This document shows, piece after piece, positions 19,411-30,405 of a stretch of DNA of 64,000 nucleotides. Below the pieces are notes generated by a model. The model was not told the origin of the DNA and ran no database searches. It saw only the letters and a program-made list of their open reading frames with translations. The position numbers and the translations under genes were made by a program. The stretch comes from Deinococcus koreensis (GTDB lineage Bacteria > Deinococcota > Deinococci > Deinococcales > Deinococcaceae): the NCBI RefSeq assembly GCF_002901445.1, contig NZ_PPPD01000001.1, forward strand, positions 310,001-374,000, given 5' to 3'. Every line of letters begins with the position of its first letter. Position 1 is the first letter of the stretch.

Positions 19411-20415
19411 TCACATCACCGAGTCGCTCTCGCGCAGCAGGATCGGCACCGAGAAGGCGGCGGGCAGCCAGTCGCGCTGCTCGTGGATGGCCTGCGGCGG
19501 GCAGGAGCGCAGGCAGCCCATACAGCCGGTACAGGCACTCAGGTTCAGCAGCAGTTTCACGCCACCGTCGGGCTGCAGGTCGCGGGTGATGGCCTCGGTC
19601 GGGCAGACGTTGGCGCACACGGGACAGTCGATACAGGTGTCGTCCACGACCGGAGCCGGCCAGTGCACCGGGGTCTGGGCGGCGGGCGCCGGTTTCAGGC
19701 TCAGCCGCCGCCAGCGCCACTCGGCCGGAGTGCGGTCTTCGGGCACCGACCAGTCCACGAAGGGCAACGGCGACTCGGGGATGGCCTGCGCCAGCTGCTG
19801 ACGCCCGGCCCGGAACAGCGACGTGAAGGCCCCCCGGCGCGACACGCGCACGGCCCGCTCGGTATCGGCCGGGACGGCCGGGCGCACGGTGACCTGGGCC
19901 GGCTGCCCGGTCGGCTCCCGCAGGGTCTGGGCGACCTGGGCAACCTCGTGCAGGCGGGCCGGTACCTCGGGCGCCCCGACCGGACAGGCCGCGCAGTCGC
20001 CGTGGATCAGCGTGAGCGGGGTGTCCCAGGCGCCGGCGGCCGCCACCAGCGCGGGCGTGACCCGGCCCAGACAGGGCAGCGTGGGGCCACCGGCGCCGCT
20101 CTCGCCACAGGTCAGGGTCGCCTCGTCGTCGGAGCCGCCGCGCTGGTCGTGGACGCTCTGCAGGGGGGCGTCCAGGGCATACTCCAGCGCGCCGGTCGGG
20201 CAGCTCTGCACGCAGATGCCGCAGCCGGTGCAGCGATCCGGGTTGATCTTCACGCTGTCGCCCAGCGGCCCCAGGTCGATGGCAGCGTGGGGGCAGGCCA
20301 CCTGACAGGCGTCGCAGCCCCCCACCGCCTGCCGCTCCAGCAGACAGCGCGGCGCCGTGAAGCGCGGCAGGACGCGTCCGGACTCGTCCAGCCTCTCCAG
20401 TACGCCCTTCAACAT
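19411..20415 (-). CDS. Multi-cluster 4Fe-4S ferredoxin-type protein
   Basis: This 334-residue cytosolic electron carrier has a ferredoxin domain at each end. Near the N-terminus are GGCDACQVACPHAA and RCTGCGICVQSCPTGAL; near the C-terminus are TCIDCPVCANVCPTEAI and ACTGCMGCLRSCPPQAI, together enough for about four [4Fe-4S] clusters. The middle part contains TLPCLGRVTPALVAAAG and HGDCAACPVG, two cysteine patches reminiscent of MvhD/hydrogenase-associated iron-sulfur subunits. No oxidoreductase partner is adjacent, so its redox role is unknown. TAGACT (20427-20422) lies 6 nt before the ATG. Confidence 0.8.
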   Translation of the reverse strand: MLKGVLERLDESGRVLPRFTAPRCLLERQAVGGCDACQVACPHAAIDLGPLGDSVKINPDRCTGCGICVQSCPTGALEYALDAPLQSVHDQRGGSDDEATLTCGESGAGGPTLPCLGRVTPALVAAAGAWDTPLTLIHGDCAACPVGAPEVPARLHEVAQVAQTLREPTGQPAQVTVRPAVPADTERAVRVSRRGAFTSLFRAGRQQLAQAIPESPLPFVDWSVPEDRTPAEWRWRRLSLKPAPAAQTPVHWPAPVVDDTCIDCPVCANVCPTEAITRDLQPDGGVKLLLNLSACTGCMGCLRSCPPQAIHEQRDWLPAAFSVPILLRESDSVM

Positions 20416-20463
20416 GGCCGGAGTCTAGTGCGCCCGTGGGGGGCACATGTCTCCTGTGGCCCG

Positions 20464-20544
20464 GGCTCTGTGCTGACGAGGCCCTGTGCTGACGATGCTC
20501 TGTGTTGTCCAGGGCTCAGTGCTACCCAGACCTCAGCGCTCAGA
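20464..20544. repeat. Five degenerate 16-bp tandem repeats
   Basis: Units resembling GGCTCTGTGCTGACGA run from 20464 (20464-20479, 20480-20495, 20496-20511, 20512-20528, 20529-20544). The first two differ at one position; the last overlaps the 3' end of the YbaN gene. The array sits between that gene and the ferredoxin promoter. Confidence 0.6.
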
Positions 20545-20976
20545 CCGGCGGGAAGCAGGCAGCTCCGGGCCACGCCGGGTCGGGACGCGCCAGACGATGA
20601 ACCACACGCCAGCCAGCCCCAGCAGCACCCACGTCGCCTGCCCGGCCAGCACCGGGATGCGCGGCAGGCTCAGACCCACCGCCAGGGCAATGCACAGGCA
20701 GGCGATCCATTTGGCCCGCAGCGGCATTCCCCGGCCCGCCCGGTAATCGCGGATCAGCTCGCCCACGACTGGCCGTGAGAGCAGCCAGGCCTCCCAGCGC
20801 GGATCGCCGCGTGAGAAGGCTCCCGCCGCCAGGATGAACCAGACCGTGCCGGGAAAGCCGGGCAGGATCAGCCCCAGGACGCCGAGGCCACACAGCACGA
20901 AGCCCAGCGCGACCCACAGCGGCCGGGTACGCACACGGGGCGCGGGCGCGGCGGGCTTCCGGGTCGGTTCGGGCAT
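20533..20976 (-). CDS. YbaN/DUF454 family membrane protein
   Basis: This 147-residue protein has three to four hydrophobic helices and the family segment GLGVLGLILPGFPGTVWFILAA (shown here as GLGVLGLILPGFPG then TVWFILAAGAFSRG), which is the DUF454 hallmark (a FxLxxxxFAR(S)SP-like motif is here FSRGDPRWEAWLL). Its function is unknown. A TAGCCT -10 (20987-20982) lies 5 nt before the ATG. The C-terminal basic tail is encoded partly by the tandem repeat. Confidence 0.82.
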   Translation of the reverse strand: MPEPTRKPAAPAPRVRTRPLWVALGFVLCGLGVLGLILPGFPGTVWFILAAGAFSRGDPRWEAWLLSRPVVGELIRDYRAGRGMPLRAKWIACLCIALAVGLSLPRIPVLAGQATWVLLGLAGVWFIVWRVPTRRGPELPASRRSER

Positions 20977-21109
20977 GGGTCAGGCTAGAGCATGGAGGGT
21001 GCCGACTTCTGCACCTCAGGCGTGCGGTTCAGGCTCTCCGAGGTCACTCAGGACACCAGGCAGGGATCGACCGGGGCCAGGAGTGTCCGCCAGCGCGGCG
21101 CCGGCACGC

Positions 21110-21238
21110 CTAGAGCATTTGACAATAGAACGGCGTTCTTTTGACCGAGCGGAGCGAGTGAATTGTACCGAGCAGGACGCAGAATGGAGCGGTCGGGAAT
21201 CTGTTGTCCCGACAGCGTAATTCGGAGAACTGCTTTAG
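21110..21238. repeat. 129-bp MITE-like intergenic element
   Basis: The segment is bounded by CTAGAGCA (21110-21117) and TGCTTTAG (21231-21238), imperfect terminal inverted repeats (7 of 8). It is visibly poorer in GC than its surroundings and contains the small palindromes AGAACGGCGTTCT and CGGGA...TCCCG. No target-site duplication is obvious. Its right end supplies the TAA stop of the xdhC gene (21237-21235), so insertion probably truncated or replaced the original 3' end. The remaining gap 20988-21109 shows nothing. Confidence 0.5.
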
Positions 21239-22446
21239 TGGCCGGACGAGGTGGCCGCGAGGGACGGGTCGGCATCCGGAGCGTCGCTAACGCTGACGTG
21301 CTGGCCAGGAGCTGTTCCAGGCTGGGAGCCGGGCAGCGGATCGGGTGCGGCGGCGTGGGTCTGGGCGTCGTGGATGCGGCCCGCGTGACCGCTCAGGAAC
21401 GAGCCGTCGTAGCCGCGTCGCCAGGCCATCAGCTCGGCCAGGATGCTCAGGGCGACCTCCTCGGGCGCCTCGGCCCCCAGCCGCAGCCCGACGGGCGAGC
21501 GCAGGCGCTCCAGTTCCCCTGGCGAGAAGGTCACGCCCCCGGCCGCCAGTTCATCCAGCAGCGTCTGGGCGCGGCTGCGCGGCCCGAGCACCCCGACATA
21601 GGGAGCGCCCGATGTCAGGGCGTGGTGCAGACACACCCGGTCTCGATCCAGATGGTGGTTCATGATCACCAGATGCCCCCGCGCCGAGGGCGTGAAGCGG
21701 CCGAGCTGCTCGGGGCTCAGGTCGTGCAGCGTCGCGCCGGGAAAGCGGCCGGCCGTGAGGTACGCGCTGCGCGGATCGATGACATGTACGTCGTAGCCCA
21801 GGGCGTGGGCCTGGGCCGAGAGCGGCATGGCGTCGTGCCCGGCGCCGTACAGCACGAGCTGCGGCGGCGGCGTGCAGACATCGATGAACACCGCCTGACC
21901 GGAATCGGCCTGGAGGGTGACGGCGCGGGGCTCGCGCTGGCCCAGGCGCTCGCGGGCGGCCCGAACGGCGAAGGCGTGCAGCGCTGGGGGCGACAGGTGG
22001 CCCACGGTCTCCCCCGCCGGGCCGACGAACAGGCTCCCGGAGCCGTCCAGGGGCACCGCCAGCGCGGCCAGCTCCCCCCGCTCCAGGGCCAACAGCCAGG
22101 CGGCCGTCACCGGGTTCGCCGGATCGACCCGCTCCACGCGCACATCGACCGAGCCGCCACAGCCGATCCCCAGCCCCCAGGTGGCGTCCTCGGAGAGGTC
22201 GTAGTGGGTCACGCTGGGCACGCCGCTGCGGATCACCTCCAGGGCGACCTCGACCACCTCGGCCTCCAGGCAGCCGCCGGAGAGCATACAGACCTGGGCG
22301 CCGTCGTCGAGGATCAGCATCCGGGTGCCCTCGCGGCGGTAGGCGCTGCCGTGCACGCCGACCACCGTGGCGATCGCTGCGCGCTGTCCACGGGCCAGGG
22401 CGGCGTTCAGGGCAAGCAGCAGCGCTCGGGTCTCGGCAGCGTTCAT
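21235..22446 (-). CDS. xdhC: XdhC/CoxI family protein
   Basis: This 403-residue protein resembles xanthine dehydrogenase accessory factors, which load or sulfurate the molybdenum cofactor. The N-terminal XdhC domain has AIATVVGVHGSAYRREGTRM and CMLSGGCLEAEVVE; a C-terminal Rossmann domain has LVLYGAGHDAMPLSAQAHAL and VHVIDPR. The last 45 residues are a Pro/Ala/Ser-rich tail ending in the MITE-like element. TAGATT (22461-22456) lies 9 nt before the ATG. No molybdenum hydroxylase gene is in the window; adenine deaminase at 41.5 kb is the only purine-catabolism gene. Confidence 0.87.
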   Translation of the reverse strand: MNAAETRALLLALNAALARGQRAAIATVVGVHGSAYRREGTRMLILDDGAQVCMLSGGCLEAEVVEVALEVIRSGVPSVTHYDLSEDATWGLGIGCGGSVDVRVERVDPANPVTAAWLLALERGELAALAVPLDGSGSLFVGPAGETVGHLSPPALHAFAVRAARERLGQREPRAVTLQADSGQAVFIDVCTPPPQLVLYGAGHDAMPLSAQAHALGYDVHVIDPRSAYLTAGRFPGATLHDLSPEQLGRFTPSARGHLVIMNHHLDRDRVCLHHALTSGAPYVGVLGPRSRAQTLLDELAAGGVTFSPGELERLRSPVGLRLGAEAPEEVALSILAELMAWRRGYDGSFLSGHAGRIHDAQTHAAAPDPLPGSQPGTAPGQHVSVSDAPDADPSLAATSSGH

Positions 22447-22596
22447 GGTGCGCTCAATCTAGCGCGGGGGGGGTTGGGAGCAGGGTGGGTTGGCAGAAGG
22501 TCGCCGCATGGACACCCGCCCGGCCGCCACCCGACCAGCGCCCGCCCGCCGCACCACGGGGGCAAGAACGGTGATCCTCCGGTGAAGGGCCAGGGC

Positions 22597-22624
22597 TTGA
22601 CACCGGCCGCTTTTCGTCTACAGT
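22597..22624 (+). promoter_or_regulatory. Promoter of the LacI-ABC sugar operon
   Basis: TTGACA (22597-22602) and TACAGT (22619-22624) are separated by 16 bp. The expected transcription start (about 22631) falls in the first palindromic operator, the classic position for repression. Confidence 0.7.
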
Positions 22625-22629
22625 ATGAA

Positions 22630-22643
22630 TGTAACCGCTTACA
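22630..22643. promoter_or_regulatory. LacI-family operator O1
   Basis: TGTAACCGCTTACA, flanked by A and A, is a near-palindrome with the central CG typical of LacI/GalR operators. It overlaps the predicted transcription start. Confidence 0.7.
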
Positions 22644-22715
22644 ACAATTCACTGGCCCGCCGGAGGGCCGATACGCTTGGCCGCCCAGACCCACTCCCCG
22701 AGTGCATGGGCCAGA

Positions 22716-22731
22716 TTGTAACCGGTTACAA
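22716..22731. promoter_or_regulatory. LacI-family operator O2
   Basis: TTGTAACCGGTTACAA is a perfect 16-bp palindrome 51 nt before the regulator's start codon. Its centre is 87 bp from that of O1, about eight helical turns, a distance that would allow looping. Confidence 0.75.
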
Positions 22732-22781
22732 CTTTCGGCCCCCGTCCCGCCTCTCGCTGCACAAGGACGTCCACCCAGCCC

Positions 22782-23759
22782 ATGTCGCCCAGCCACCGGC
22801 CCACCATCGACGACATCGCCCGCGAGGCGGGGGTCAGCACCGGCACCGTCAGCCGCGTGCTCAACGGTCATTCGACCGTGGCCCAGCGTACCCGCGAGCA
22901 TGTGTCAGAGGTGATCAGCCGCCTGGGCTACGCTCCCGACCCGGCGGCCCGGCACCTCAGCTGGCGCACCGGGCAGACCCTGGGGGTCTCGCTCGACCGC
23001 GACGATCCCATGCTCCACCCGTACCACGTGCTGTTCCGCCGCGCGCTGGAAAGCCACACCGCGCCGCAGGGCGTGCAACTGGTCGACCTGCGTGCCGAGC
23101 TGATGCACCTGACCCGGCTGCCCAGCGCCGTGCTGGTCATGCACGCCGTCGATGGAGACCCCCGCCTGAACTTTCTGCGGCGGCAGGGGATTCCGGCCGT
23201 ACTGATCGGCCATCAAAGCGATCACTTCTGGGTCGCGCCGGACGACGTGGAAGGCGCAGGGCTGGCGACCCGTCAGCTGACGGAGGCGGGCCACCGCCAC
23301 CTCGCCTACCTGGGCCGTGGCACGTCCCAGGTGGCCCACGACCGGGAACTGGGCTTTCGGCAGGCCGCGCGGGAGGCCGGTGCCCAGTGCACCGCCCTGG
23401 ACAGTGATTTCACCGTGCTCGGAGGCTACCGGGCCACCCGCCGGGCCTGGGAGGACGGCGTGCGGTTCAGCGGGCTCTTCGCCCAGAGCGACGAGAGCGC
23501 GGCCGGCGCCATCGCCGCGCTGCAGGATCTGGGCCTGCGCGTTCCACAGGACGTCTCGGTCGTGGGTTTCGACGGACTGCCCGAACTGCCCACCACCCTC
23601 AAGCTCACGACCGTGGCCCAGGACATCCCGCGCATCGCGGCCACGGCCATCTCCCTCGTCCAAGAGGCCATTTCGGGGCTTCCGCCCCGTGGCGAATTCA
23701 TTCCCGTCGAGCTCATCCCCGGCGCCACCGTCGCGCCGCCCCCTGGAGGGATCTCATGA
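22782..23759 (+). CDS. LacI family sugar-responsive repressor
   Basis: This 325-residue regulator has the N-terminal helix-turn-helix TIDDIAREAGVSTGTVSRVL plus NGHSTVAQRTRE hinge region and a periplasmic-binding-protein-like effector domain (FAQSDESAAGAIAALQDLGL, VSVVGFDG). The two operators in its own leader indicate autoregulation and repression of the sugar transport genes, with which it is coupled (ATGA overlap). AAGGA (22763-22767) lies 14 nt before the ATG, a rather long spacing. The ligand is probably the transported sugar; the downstream debranching-type enzyme hints at a maltodextrin-like compound. Confidence 0.93.
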   Translation: MSPSHRPTIDDIAREAGVSTGTVSRVLNGHSTVAQRTREHVSEVISRLGYAPDPAARHLSWRTGQTLGVSLDRDDPMLHPYHVLFRRALESHTAPQGVQLVDLRAELMHLTRLPSAVLVMHAVDGDPRLNFLRRQGIPAVLIGHQSDHFWVAPDDVEGAGLATRQLTEAGHRHLAYLGRGTSQVAHDRELGFRQAAREAGAQCTALDSDFTVLGGYRATRRAWEDGVRFSGLFAQSDESAAGAIAALQDLGLRVPQDVSVVGFDGLPELPTTLKLTTVAQDIPRIAATAISLVQEAISGLPPRGEFIPVELIPGATVAPPPGGIS

Positions 23760-24979
23760 AAAAAGCACTGCTCCTCAGCCTCGCCGTCCTCGCGTCCAGC
23801 GCCGCCGCCCAGACGACCATCAAGATCAACGGGTACGGCGGCACCGACCCCGCCATCGTGGGCGACCTGATCACCAAGTTCGTGAAGCCGGCCCTGGCCA
23901 AGGACAAGATCACGGTGGTCTACGAGCCCCTGCAGGGCGACTACAACAAGTCGCTGACCACCCTGCTGGCCGCCGGCAACGCCGGGGACGTGATGTACCT
24001 GCCCGCCGAGACGCTCGACGGCTTCGTGGCCACCGGCAAGATCCTGCCGCTCAACGGTCTCGTGAACACCGGCCCCTTCGTCAAGAGCCTGAACACGGCG
24101 TTTACCCGCAACGGCCGTATCTACGGGATCGCCAAGGACTTCAACACGCTGACCCTGGTCTACAACAAAGACCTCTTCGACGAGGCCGGCGTGAAGTACC
24201 CCGACAACAACGACACCTGGACGACCCTGCAGCAGAAGCTCGTGACCCTCAAGCAGAAGCTGGGCAACGACTACTACGGCATCTGCCTGCAGCCGGGCTG
24301 GGACCGCTTCGGGGCCTTCGCCTTCGCCACCGGCTGGAAGCAGTTCGATGCCAAGGGCCAGACCAACCTCTCTGACCCGCGCTTCGTGGAAGCCTTCAAC
24401 TTCTACACCAGCCTGGCCAAGGACAAGGTCGGCATCCAGCCCAGCGAGGTCAGCGAAGGCTGGACCGGCGGCTGCATGAAGACCGGCAAGGTGGCCGTGG
24501 CCATTGAGGGGAACTGGATCACCGGCTTCCTGAAGGACAACGCCCCCAACCTGAAATACGGTACCGCCCTGATGCCCAAGAACCCCAAGACCGGTAAGCG
24601 CGGCAACTTCCTGTACACCGTGGGCTGGGCCATCAACTCGGGCACCAAGAACCGGGCCGCCGCCCTCAAGGTGATGAACATCCTGACCTCCCCGCAGGTG
24701 CAGCAGTACGTGCTGGAGCAGGGCCTGGCGATCCCCAGCCGCACCGCCCTGCAGAGCAACGCCTACTTCAAGAAGACCGACGCCAGCGCCGTGAACTCCA
24801 GGCTGGTCTTCGACGGGGCCGACGACGGCAACGTGGGCGCCTTCACCTTCGGCGCCCAGGGCACCGACTGGGGCAAGCCGATCAACGAGGCCCTGGCCGC
24901 CGTGCTGAGCGGCCAGAAGAGCGCCGCCGACGCCCTGAAAAAGGCCCAGGCCGACATGGCCACCTTCCAGAAGCGCTAA
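23756..24979 (+). CDS. ABC sugar transporter, substrate-binding protein
   Basis: This 407-residue family-1 solute-binding protein begins with the signal peptide KKALLLSLAVLASSAAAQ, which has no lipobox cysteine, so it is not an obvious lipoprotein. The mature part carries TIKINGYGGTDPAIVGDLI, NAGDVMYLPAETLDGFV and NTLTLVYNKDLFDEAGVKYP, typical of MalE/UgpB-like proteins. GGAGGGATC just before the ATG is a strong Shine-Dalgarno, consistent with the high level of synthesis that binding proteins need. Followed by an intercistronic hairpin. Confidence 0.92.
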   Translation: MKKALLLSLAVLASSAAAQTTIKINGYGGTDPAIVGDLITKFVKPALAKDKITVVYEPLQGDYNKSLTTLLAAGNAGDVMYLPAETLDGFVATGKILPLNGLVNTGPFVKSLNTAFTRNGRIYGIAKDFNTLTLVYNKDLFDEAGVKYPDNNDTWTTLQQKLVTLKQKLGNDYYGICLQPGWDRFGAFAFATGWKQFDAKGQTNLSDPRFVEAFNFYTSLAKDKVGIQPSEVSEGWTGGCMKTGKVAVAIEGNWITGFLKDNAPNLKYGTALMPKNPKTGKRGNFLYTVGWAINSGTKNRAAALKVMNILTSPQVQQYVLEQGLAIPSRTALQSNAYFKKTDASAVNSRLVFDGADDGNVGAFTFGAQGTDWGKPINEALAAVLSGQKSAADALKKAQADMATFQKR

Positions 24980-24990
24980 GCGCCGCGCGC

Positions 24991-25033
24991 GGGGGTCGGA
25001 GAGGGCCGCGCCACGCGCGCCGCTCCGGCCCCC
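24991..25033 (+). other. Intercistronic hairpin after binding-protein gene
   Basis: GGGGGTCGGAG (24991-25001) pairs with CTCCGGCCCCC (25023-25033), with one G-T pair. Such a stem between the binding-protein gene and the permeases probably protects the 3' end of the binding-protein message and partly blocks read-through, giving excess binding protein, as malE-malF repeats do elsewhere. Confidence 0.55.
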
Positions 25034-25061
25034 GGGCCGTTGCCGCCCAGAGGGGTGAACC

Positions 25062-27682
<2,621 letters not shown>

Positions 27683-27704
27683 GCGCGTACCACCCCACGC
27701 CCCC

Positions 27705-27738
27705 GGCCCGCCCTGTGCCGCCTTGTCCCCGGCGGGCC
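27705..27738 (+). other. Intercistronic hairpin before debranching gene
   Basis: GGCCCGCC (27705-27712) pairs with GGCGGGCC (27731-27738) around an 18-nt loop, between the permease stop and the Shine-Dalgarno of the next gene. It may attenuate or process the operon message. Confidence 0.4.
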
Positions 27739-27755
27739 GTGATAAAGGAATGACC

Positions 27756-29657
27756 ATGCTCGATAGCGAATCCCCCACGCTCACCACCCGCACCGTCCTG
27801 AAGGAGAACGACCTGTATCTGGTCGGCAACCGCCACTACAAGGTCGCCCAGGGCGAGAGCGGCCTGTACCGACGCGACACCCGCTTCCTCTCGCGCTACG
27901 AGTGGCGCCTCGACGGTCAGCGGCCCCAGCACCTGCTGCAGCACGAACGGTACCCCTTCTGGCTGCACGAGCAGAGTTCGAACGCCAATGTCGGCTACAC
28001 CATGAAAGTCGGCATCAACCGCGACCTGCAGCTGCTGGCGACCGAGCTGCGCGACACCCTGTGCGTCACGCGCTACGTCGGTGACGGCCCGCATGTCCTG
28101 ACGCTGGCCCTGAAGGCCGACTTCGTGGACATGTTCGAGGTGCGCGGCTGGCCCGGCGGCGTGGCCGAGCGCACAGTCCAGGTCGAGGAGCGCCCGGGGG
28201 GCCTGGAGTTCCGCTATACGGCGCAGGACGGACTGGAACTGCGGGCGGCCGTGGAGGTCTCACCGCCCGCCCGCTGGGACGGCGAGCAGCTCAGCTGGAC
28301 GCTCACGGAGGCCGTGACCGAGATCCGGGTCAGCGTCTTTCCGCTGCAGGCCGATGAATCCCCCACCCGCGGCGACCCGCACGCGCTGGCGGGCGAGTAC
28401 GACGCCCTGCGTGGGCGGGTGCGCGGCGACCTGACCCTGCCCGATCCCTATGACCAGTCCGTGCTGGAGCGTTCGGTGGCCGACCTGCGGAGCCTGTCCT
28501 TCGCGACCGCGCAGGGCGCCTTCCCGGCGGCGGGGCTGCCGTGGTACGTGGCCCCCTTCGGCCGCGACTCGATGATCATCGCCCTGATGGTCAAAGACCA
28601 CCTGCCCGAACTGGCCCTCACGGTGGCGCGTTTCCTGGCCGCGCACCAGGGGCGCACCCACGACCCCCGGACGCTGGAACAGCCGGGCAAGATCCTCCAC
28701 GAGATGCGGAACGGCGAGCTGACCCGTATCGGCCGCACCCCCCACCGCCCGTACTACGCCACGGCCGACGCCACGCCGCTGTTCGTCTGGCTGATCGGCG
28801 AACTCAGCGCCGCGCATCCGGGGCTGGCGAGCGAACTTCGCCCGAACTGGGAGGCGGCCCTGCAGTGGTGCCTGACCGACGGCGACCCGGACGGCGACGG
28901 GTTCATCGAATACACCCCGGATCCGGGCGGGATCACCAACGCGGTCTGGAAGGACTCCGGCGACAGCACCTTCACCCAGGAGGGCGTGGACGTCAGCGGC
29001 CACGTGGCCGTGATCGAGGTGCAGGGCTACGCCTACGCGGCCTACCTCGCGGCGGCCAGGATGTACCGCCTGCTGGGCGAGCCGGAGCGGGCCCCCGAGT
29101 GGGAGGAGCGGGCGGCGCGGCTGCGCGAGCAGTTCCACGCGGCCTTCTGGTGGCCCGAGCGTGGCTATTACGTGCACGGCCTGAACGGCGACAAACGTCC
29201 GCTGCGGGTGCTGGTGAGCAACCCGGCGCACACCCTCTGGACGGGCATCATCCCGCCCGAATACGCCGCGCAGGTGGCCCGCACCGCGCTGGACAGCGAA
29301 CTCTGGAACGGCTGGGGCATCCGCACGCTGGGCACCCGGGAGGTGCGCTACAACCCGGTGTCGTACCACAACGGCTCGGTCTGGCCGCACGACACCGCCG
29401 CCGCCGCGCTGGGGATGCTGCGCTACGGCCTGACGAGCGAGGCCCGGCAGATCACCCGCGCCCTGTTCGACGCCGCCCGCGCCGCCCACGACGGCCGCCT
29501 GAGCGAACTCTTCGCCGGCTTTCCGCGCGAGCAGGACACGCCCCCGGTGCCCTACCCCGCCGCCTGCCACCCGCAGGGCTGGGACGCCGCCATCCCGCTG
29601 GCGCTGGCCCACGCGCTGGAGCAGGGCACCCTGACGCCGGCCGGCAGCCTGGGCTGA
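27756..29657 (+). CDS. Amylo-alpha-1,6-glucosidase-like glycoside hydrolase
   Basis: This 633-residue protein has the glycogen-debranching N-terminal domain (LKENDLYLVGNRHYKVAQGE, GLYRRDTRFLSRYEWRLDG) and a six-hairpin (alpha/alpha)6 catalytic barrel (PWYVAPFGRDSMIIALMV, RNGELTRIGRTPHRPYYATA, DATPLFVWLIGEL, NGWGIRTLGTRE, YHNGSVWPHDTAAAALGMLR). It probably hydrolyses an imported or storage alpha-glucoside in the cytosol. AAGGA (27745-27749) 6 nt before ATG 27756 sets the start; ATG 27750 is too close to it. It forms the end of the LacI-controlled operon. Confidence 0.88.
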   Translation: MLDSESPTLTTRTVLKENDLYLVGNRHYKVAQGESGLYRRDTRFLSRYEWRLDGQRPQHLLQHERYPFWLHEQSSNANVGYTMKVGINRDLQLLATELRDTLCVTRYVGDGPHVLTLALKADFVDMFEVRGWPGGVAERTVQVEERPGGLEFRYTAQDGLELRAAVEVSPPARWDGEQLSWTLTEAVTEIRVSVFPLQADESPTRGDPHALAGEYDALRGRVRGDLTLPDPYDQSVLERSVADLRSLSFATAQGAFPAAGLPWYVAPFGRDSMIIALMVKDHLPELALTVARFLAAHQGRTHDPRTLEQPGKILHEMRNGELTRIGRTPHRPYYATADATPLFVWLIGELSAAHPGLASELRPNWEAALQWCLTDGDPDGDGFIEYTPDPGGITNAVWKDSGDSTFTQEGVDVSGHVAVIEVQGYAYAAYLAAARMYRLLGEPERAPEWEERAARLREQFHAAFWWPERGYYVHGLNGDKRPLRVLVSNPAHTLWTGIIPPEYAAQVARTALDSELWNGWGIRTLGTREVRYNPVSYHNGSVWPHDTAAAALGMLRYGLTSEARQITRALFDAARAAHDGRLSELFAGFPREQDTPPVPYPAACHPQGWDAAIPLALAHALEQGTLTPAGSLG

Positions 29658-29718
29658 GCGCCCGCTCTGGGTCACCGACTCGAGAGACCGGCCGCCAGCG
29701 TCCGTACGATCTTTAAAC

Positions 29719-29750
29719 GCGCCCTCACCCCGCCCAGGGAGTGGGGGCGC
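29719..29750 (+). terminator. Terminator-like hairpin
   Basis: GCGCCCTCAC (29719-29728) pairs with GTGGGGGCGC (29741-29750), with one T-G pair, in the spacer between the sugar operon and the next gene. A TACGAT hexamer (29705-29710) lies before it, so it could alternatively be a leader stem of the next gene. Confidence 0.4.
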
Positions 29751-29761
29751 ACACTGTAGCC

Positions 29762-30346
29762 ATGCTGGATAACATTCTGAATACCGTCAAACGCGGGGCC
29801 GAAAAGGTGCAGCGCCGTGGCGAGGAGGTCGCTCAGGCCGCCCGCCTGCGGGTCGAGGTCTTCCAGCTCGGCCGCGAGCTCGATGGACACTTCGCCCGGC
29901 TGGGCCGCTCGTACCATTCAGGCGCCCAGATCGACGTCCTGCAGGGCGTGCAGGAGGACATCCGGCGGGTCGAGGAGGAGATCCGCGCCCGCGAGCGGCT
30001 GATCCAGGAGCTGGGCGACCCGGCCGATCTGGTGACCGACGAGCCGGCCTCGCCTCCCGAAGTCCAGCGGCTGGCCCCCGGCCCCCGCCCCGCCTCCGCG
30101 GCCTCCACGCCGACCGTCCCCGCCGCCGTGCCGCACCCCGGCCAGGAGGTCTCCATGACCCACTCAGACAAACCCGCCGTGCCCACCAGCCCCAACCCCA
30201 CCGTGCAGCACAGCGACGAACTGGAAACACCCAAGGGCGACACCGCCAGCATGGGCAATGAGCCCGGCCGCGACCCGGTGCGCCGTGACCACACCCTGGG
30301 TCAGGCCGAGGTCATGAAGGGCCACAACGACCCGCTGGACAAGTAA
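29762..30346 (+). CDS. Hypothetical coiled-coil protein with disordered tail
   Basis: This 194-residue protein has an N-terminal helical part (about residues 1-85: MLDNILNTVKRGAEKVQRRG, GVQEDIRRVEEEIRARERLI) predicted as an amphipathic coiled coil, then a Pro/Ala/Ser/Thr-rich linker and a polar C-terminal stretch (GNEPGRDPVRRDHTLGQAEV) without hydrophobic core. There is no signal peptide. It is soluble and of unknown function. A strong terminator follows. Confidence 0.75.
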   Translation: MLDNILNTVKRGAEKVQRRGEEVAQAARLRVEVFQLGRELDGHFARLGRSYHSGAQIDVLQGVQEDIRRVEEEIRARERLIQELGDPADLVTDEPASPPEVQRLAPGPRPASAASTPTVPAAVPHPGQEVSMTHSDKPAVPTSPNPTVQHSDELETPKGDTASMGNEPGRDPVRRDHTLGQAEVMKGHNDPLDK

Positions 30347-30376
30347 CCTCCCAGTCCAACAGGGTTCGCGATCAGG

Positions 30377-30405
30377 AAGGCCGCCCACATGCTTGGGGCG
30401 GCCTT
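30377..30405 (+). terminator. Intrinsic-type terminator
   Basis: AAGGCCGCCC (30377-30386) pairs perfectly with GGGCGGCCTT (30396-30405), followed by TCCTCCTG. It ends the coiled-coil gene. The stretch 30406-30603 holds no convincing gene. Confidence 0.7.
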
